Shown piece by piece: positions 59,711 through 64,000 of a stretch of 64,000 bases of DNA. This stretch comes from Candidatus Acidiferrales bacterium (GTDB lineage Bacteria > Acidobacteriota > Terriglobia > Acidiferrales > UBA7541). The notes beneath the pieces are model-generated. The model was not told where the DNA came from. It ran no database searches and worked only from the letters and a program-made list of their open reading frames with translations. A program made the position numbers and the translations under genes. The first letter of the stretch is position 1; each line of letters opens with the position of its first letter. Where the stretch lies: the NCBI GenBank assembly GCA_030037315.1, contig JASHRM010000300.1, positions 1-64,000 of the forward strand. The letters are read 5' to 3'.

Positions 59711-62700
59711 ATGAAAGCGTGGGGCGTGAGCACGGCGCTGCTGCTCGCATGTTTGCTCGTCGGATGCGGGGGAAACTCGACGAAAGTCGGCATTACGATC
59801 ACGAGCGTTGGCAACTCACCGCTAACAGTGCTGGTGAATAGCACGGTGCAATTCTCCGCGACGATTACAGGCGTTTCTGCGACCACGGTTTACTGGCAGG
59901 TTTGCAAGGAAACTGTTTCGCCTCCCTCAACGATCAACCCGCCCACCGATTGCACGTTGGGGCAGGGGCCCCCGCAATGCAAAGTACCTAAGGTTTCGAG
60001 CCCTCTGACTGGATATGGAATTATCAACGCGACTGGCGTATATACGGCGCCGGCGAGCCCGCCGCAGCCAGACACGATTCTCATTGTCGCGACGAGTTGC
60101 GTGGACTCAACTGCCTTCGCCACATTTACCGTCAACATCGATTCGGGCATTCGAGTCACGGTGGTGCCTTCTTCCGTAACTCTTGCTACAGGTGAGAGCT
60201 ATCAATTCACCGCCAACGTAACGCCGAATACCAATCCGGGCGTTTCGTGGCAGGTGTGCCAAGCCCCAACTACGGCGAGTGGCTCACCCACGAATTGCGC
60301 AACCGACAATTCGAACGGCCTGGGAAGTATTAACGCAAGCGGTTTGTACACTGCGCCGAATAGCGGCGCGGGCGGGCTGGTTGTGGCCACGTCATCGGCC
60401 GATCCAACCAAATTTGGGACGGCCACAGTGGACGTCACCGCCGCCGCCAACCCGACTCTGACGGGAATTCAGCCGCTCTTCGCTACGCAGGGCTCCGTGC
60501 AGCAGGACGTCTACATCACCGGAACAAGCTTTTTAACCTCGAGCACGGTTACTGTCGGTGGCGTCGCTCTCCCTGCCGCCAACGTCTTCGTGTTGAGTTC
60601 TACTCTGATGAGGGTCACTATCCCGGCTGCCCAGTTAGCTCAAGCCGGAGCGGTGCCGATCACCGTACAAACGGAGGTCGGCAATTCCAGCGGTTCTTTG
60701 AGCCTGACGATAAATCCCGAGCCGGCCGCAGTCGTTTCGGCGACTCCGGATAGTCTCTTGCAGAACAATAGCGCCACGCCGAACGTAATCTTGACGGGAG
60801 GATACTTCACCACCGCGCTTACGACAGCTACATTCAACAATCAATCCGTGCCCGCCACGGTCAGCAGCAGCCGGCAATTGTTCTTGTCAGTTCCCTCCGG
60901 CAGTCTTTCGACTCCCGGTTTGTACCCGATCGTTGTCCAGAACGCTGGCACGACCGGCGAGGCTGCATTGAATCTTGCAGTAACGCCTACCACGCTTTCG
61001 GGCGCGGCCAGCGCGCCGATTTCCGTGGGATCAGGGCCGGCAGCGGTTGCGGTGGACGAAGCCGACGGCATCGCCGTCGTGGCCAATTCGTCTTCCAATA
61101 CGGTAACGCTCATCGATCTCGCCACAGACTCTGTTGTGGGTGCGCCTATTGCTGTTGGAAATGATCCCACCGGTGTTGCGGTTGACGACATGCTTCCGAA
61201 CCATATGGCGTATGTTGTGAATAGCGCGGACAACAGCGTGTCCGCGATCAATTTGAGCCTCGCAACGCCGATTGTCACCGAAACGCTTGAGCTTGGCCCG
61301 TATGCGCCGAGCCTGATTCCGGTTGCCACAGTTCCTTATTCAATCGGAGTAAATCCGCTCACACATCGTGCTTTGATCACGAACCAATCCACGAACATCG
61401 CTACGATTTTGGATCTTGTGAACGCGAATCCGAGTCTGATGCCGGCTTGCAATGCAGCGCCGTGCCCGATCGGAACCGTTGGAGCAGGGAACACGCCATA
61501 CAGCACTGGGCTGAGTCCCGCGGTTGCCATCGATCCAACGTTGAATTGGGCCGTCGTGACGCCGGGCGGTGCCGGTACGGTAAGTATCGTCGATCTCGGA
61601 ATGGACGCGAATCCGGTTACAGGGCAATTGCCGCGGTCGCCGCAAATCATCGGCAGCATCACCATTTCCGAAACCGTGCAAGGCGTGGGAATCAACACAG
61701 AGACTCACACGGCCCTCCTGACGGACCCGACCAATAGCCTTGTCGAAACCTTCAACATGCTTGACGGCACGGTGACTGACGCGACGTATCAGGGAACCGA
61801 ATTCACGTTGCACGGAGCCGGCGCGGCAGGAGTCAGCTCACTCGAAAATGTGGGCGTCGCGGTGAGCGGAACCACGCAAACGGCTGCCATCGTGAACATG
61901 GATACCGGCGTCGTATTGCAGACAGTTTCAAATTTGGGCGCAAGTCCGGCCGGAACGCAATCCGTGGCCGTCGATCCCGTTACGAATCAGGCTGTGGTTG
62001 TGAACGAAAGCAATGGAAGCGTGTCGATCATTTCTCTTGGACCGGCGCTTGACCCGCTGCAAATCGTTGAGGCGAGCCCATCGATCATATTTGGGCCAAC
62101 TACATCGGACGTGCCCATTACGATCACCGGCTCGGGATTTGGCGGCGGTTCGCAGGTTACGTTGGATGGCACGGCGATCCCGACGACTTCTGTTTCCCCG
62201 GGCGGCCGCCAGATGATCGCCAGCATTCCGGAGTCGATGCTGGCCGGGGCTCGCCACTACTCCGTGCAAGTGCAAAATGCCGGCGGCGTGGTTTCCAATG
62301 TGGAAGGCCTCACGGTGGTGCAACCGATCGCGGTGGGAACCGCACCTGTCGGAGTCGCCATCGATCAAAGCCGTGACTTGGCGGTTGTTAGCAATTCAGG
62401 TGACGGCACAGCGACGCTTGTCGCGCTCACTCCGCAAACTCCGGTTGGCATGTCACAAAGCCCTGCCGGCACTGTTGGGGCCGTCGCCACCATTACCGCT
62501 GGCAACACACCTGTAGGAGTGGCCACAGATTTTCGCTTGGGACTTGCAGTTGTAGCCAATAATGGCAGCAACAATGCTACCGTCATCGACGTGACCCAAA
62601 CAAACGTACCCGTGAACGTCGCCCTTTGCTCTGCCGAGGCAGCGAATTGCAATAATCCGGCCGGCCTGGCTATCGACCCGGACTCAGGGACAACAGTCGT

Positions 62701-63346
62701 GGCCGATACGAACCCCAGTGCTACGCCAACTCCGGGCGCCATCAGCCTTTTTACCCTTCCCGCGTCAGCCACAACGGTCGCAGACGCCGTCACCGTTGAC
62801 CAGGATCCCGTCACCGTCGCGGTTGATAACAATCCGGCATTCCCGTACGCCGCGGTAGGCACGGCTTCCACTTCGAGCAGCGTGGATTTCGTCGACTACA
62901 ATACGGAAGTAAGCATCGGCCGGGTTTCGGGCCTTTCGAATCCGAGCGGAATTGTCTTCGATCCGGTGAATCAGGATTTCATCGTTGCCAACAGTCTGGA
63001 AAATGAGATTGTCATCATCGACCCATCGACGCTGACCCCCGTAGCGGAACGCGTGGGCATGGGGCCCACGTCGCTTGATTACAATTTCCAGACCAGCACT
63101 CTGGTGACGAACAACTCTGGCAGCGACACGATGTCGGTGATGGCGTATTCGTGTCCGCCGAGCGGCGCCGTTCCAGCGACCACTTGCTTTACACCTCAGG
63201 TGAAGACGGTTCTCGGATTGGGCGGGACTCAAACCACGGTTCAGCCGCTGGGCGCAAACGCAGTGGCGATCGATCTGAAGCTGAATCTGGCCGTGCTTGT
63301 GGATGAGGACAACAACAGAGTCCTGCTCGTGCCGCTGCCGTATTAA
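59711..63346 (+). CDS. Large lipoprotein with Ig-like, IPT/TIG and YVTN-like beta-propeller repeats
   Basis: Lipobox (LLACLLVGC); GIQPLFATQGSVQQDVYITGTSFLTSSTVTVGG (IPT/TIG-like); repeats such as PIAVGNDPTGVAVDDMLPNHMAYVVNSADNSVSAINL. In-frame ATG at 59621 overlaps the bamA stop. Confidence 0.85.
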   Translation: MKAWGVSTALLLACLLVGCGGNSTKVGITITSVGNSPLTVLVNSTVQFSATITGVSATTVYWQVCKETVSPPSTINPPTDCTLGQGPPQCKVPKVSSPLTGYGIINATGVYTAPASPPQPDTILIVATSCVDSTAFATFTVNIDSGIRVTVVPSSVTLATGESYQFTANVTPNTNPGVSWQVCQAPTTASGSPTNCATDNSNGLGSINASGLYTAPNSGAGGLVVATSSADPTKFGTATVDVTAAANPTLTGIQPLFATQGSVQQDVYITGTSFLTSSTVTVGGVALPAANVFVLSSTLMRVTIPAAQLAQAGAVPITVQTEVGNSSGSLSLTINPEPAAVVSATPDSLLQNNSATPNVILTGGYFTTALTTATFNNQSVPATVSSSRQLFLSVPSGSLSTPGLYPIVVQNAGTTGEAALNLAVTPTTLSGAASAPISVGSGPAAVAVDEADGIAVVANSSSNTVTLIDLATDSVVGAPIAVGNDPTGVAVDDMLPNHMAYVVNSADNSVSAINLSLATPIVTETLELGPYAPSLIPVATVPYSIGVNPLTHRALITNQSTNIATILDLVNANPSLMPACNAAPCPIGTVGAGNTPYSTGLSPAVAIDPTLNWAVVTPGGAGTVSIVDLGMDANPVTGQLPRSPQIIGSITISETVQGVGINTETHTALLTDPTNSLVETFNMLDGTVTDATYQGTEFTLHGAGAAGVSSLENVGVAVSGTTQTAAIVNMDTGVVLQTVSNLGASPAGTQSVAVDPVTNQAVVVNESNGSVSIISLGPALDPLQIVEASPSIIFGPTTSDVPITITGSGFGGGSQVTLDGTAIPTTSVSPGGRQMIASIPESMLAGARHYSVQVQNAGGVVSNVEGLTVVQPIAVGTAPVGVAIDQSRDLAVVSNSGDGTATLVALTPQTPVGMSQSPAGTVGAVATITAGNTPVGVATDFRLGLAVVANNGSNNATVIDVTQTNVPVNVALCSAEAANCNNPAGLAIDPDSGTTVVADTNPSATPTPGAISLFTLPASATTVADAVTVDQDPVTVAVDNNPAFPYAAVGTASTSSSVDFVDYNTEVSIGRVSGLSNPSGIVFDPVNQDFIVANSLENEIVIIDPSTLTPVAERVGMGPTSLDYNFQTSTLVTNNSGSDTMSVMAYSCPPSGAVPATTCFTPQVKTVLGLGGTQTTVQPLGANAVAIDLKLNLAVLVDEDNNRVLLVPLPY

Positions 63347-63415
63347 GGGGAAGGGCATGCAGATCTGCTTTCGATTCATCAGCGATCAGGGCATTAAGGG
63401 GCAAAGGGGAATTAA

Positions 63416-63445
63416 TTGACCGTTCTTTTTATTCGAAGGTATAAT
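63416..63445 (+). promoter_or_regulatory. Putative sigma70-type promoter upstream of ompH/skp-like gene
   Basis: TTGACC (63416-63421), 18 nt spacer, consensus TATAAT (63440-63445), about 50 nt before the start codon. Confidence 0.65.
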
Positions 63446-63497
63446 CCACGGTTTGCGTTTACCGCAATCTACCCAACAATTTGAACGAGGAGTCCGA

Positions 63498-64000
63498 ATG
63501 AAGATTCGAGCAGTTGTAGTTTTAACATTGGCAGCGATCTTTACCACCCCCGCCGTTTGGGCGCAGGCTGCTGGCGCGACAGCCGGGGGAAGAGTCGGCG
63601 TGATGAATATTCAGGCCGCGATTGTCAGCACGGCCGAAGGCAAGCAGGCCCAGGCCGAATTGCAGTCGCAGTTCGCGCCTCGCACCACCGAGCTCCAGAA
63701 TTTGCAGAAACAGATCGACGATCTTCAATCGCGCCTGCAGACGGGCCAGACCACGCTCAGTGACGAGGAAAAAGCCCGCTTGACCCGGCAGGGCGACCAA
63801 CTGACTCGCACATTCCAGCGAAAGCGCCAGGAATTCCAGGACGATTCCCAGGACGCGCAGCAGGACGTGGTGAATCGCATCGGGCGCAAAATGATGGACG
63901 TGCTCGATAAGTATGCCAAAGACAACGGCTACTCGGTGATTCTCGATACGTCGTCCCAGCAGACGCCTGTGATCTACGCCGCGAATCAAGTCGACGTCAC
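63498..64000 (+). CDS. OmpH/Skp-family periplasmic chaperone (3' truncated by window end; absent from ORF track)
   Basis: ATG at 63498 after GAGGAGT RBS: MKIRAVVVLTLAAIFTTPAVWAQAAGATAGGRVGVMNIQAAIVSTAEGKQAQAELQSQFAPRTTELQNLQKQIDDLQ... open to the window edge. Confidence 0.88.
   Translation, partial: MKIRAVVVLTLAAIFTTPAVWAQAAGATAGGRVGVMNIQAAIVSTAEGKQAQAELQSQFAPRTTELQNLQKQIDDLQSRLQTGQTTLSDEEKARLTRQGDQLTRTFQRKRQEFQDDSQDAQQDVVNRIGRKMMDVLDKYAKDNGYSVILDTSSQQTPVIYAANQVDV

Noticed and set aside
1-64000. tRNA, rRNA, transposase/integrase or prophage genes
   Set aside because: Intergenic regions scanned by eye showed no convincing cloverleaf with TTCRANNC, no rRNA-like sequence and no recombinase motifs; a tRNAscan/Infernal run would be decisive.

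Overview
This 64 kb window is dense, high-GC bacterial chromosome. Gene content and protein style (TIGR03436-like VWFA proteins, many DUF4097 beta-solenoid proteins, PilZ/TonB proteins) suggest Acidobacteriota, which is inference only. I see about 55 protein-coding loci on both strands, mostly housekeeping or envelope genes: rhomboid, M20 peptidase, YvcK/CofD-like, MltD-like, cystathionine gamma-synthase-type enzyme, EF-G-like, greA, acyl-CoA dehydrogenase, rsmD, recG, PQQ dehydrogenase, aroK, lysS, lolC/lolD-like, clpC, bamA and ompH/skp. I found no convincing rRNA, tRNA, CRISPR array, transposase or prophage. The most interesting region is about 39.5-49.2 kb. Two ECF sigma / membrane anti-sigma / DUF4097 modules face each other tail to tail; one has an anti-sigma fused to HEAT-like repeats and two DUF4097 proteins, the other carries aroK and a PilZ-TM-TonB fusion. 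Other notable signals: (i) a decayed HipA-family kinase/DUF3037 gene pair fused by deletion, with a frameshift and an in-frame stop; (ii) an isoprenylcysteine methyltransferase-like gene split by one amber codon in a conserved motif; (iii) a UvrC-like protein with a degenerate GIY-YIG region and retained Cys cluster; (iv) a ~330 nt structured spacer between lolC- and lolD-like genes; (v) a large Ig/IPT/YVTN lipoprotein gene inserted between bamA and skp.
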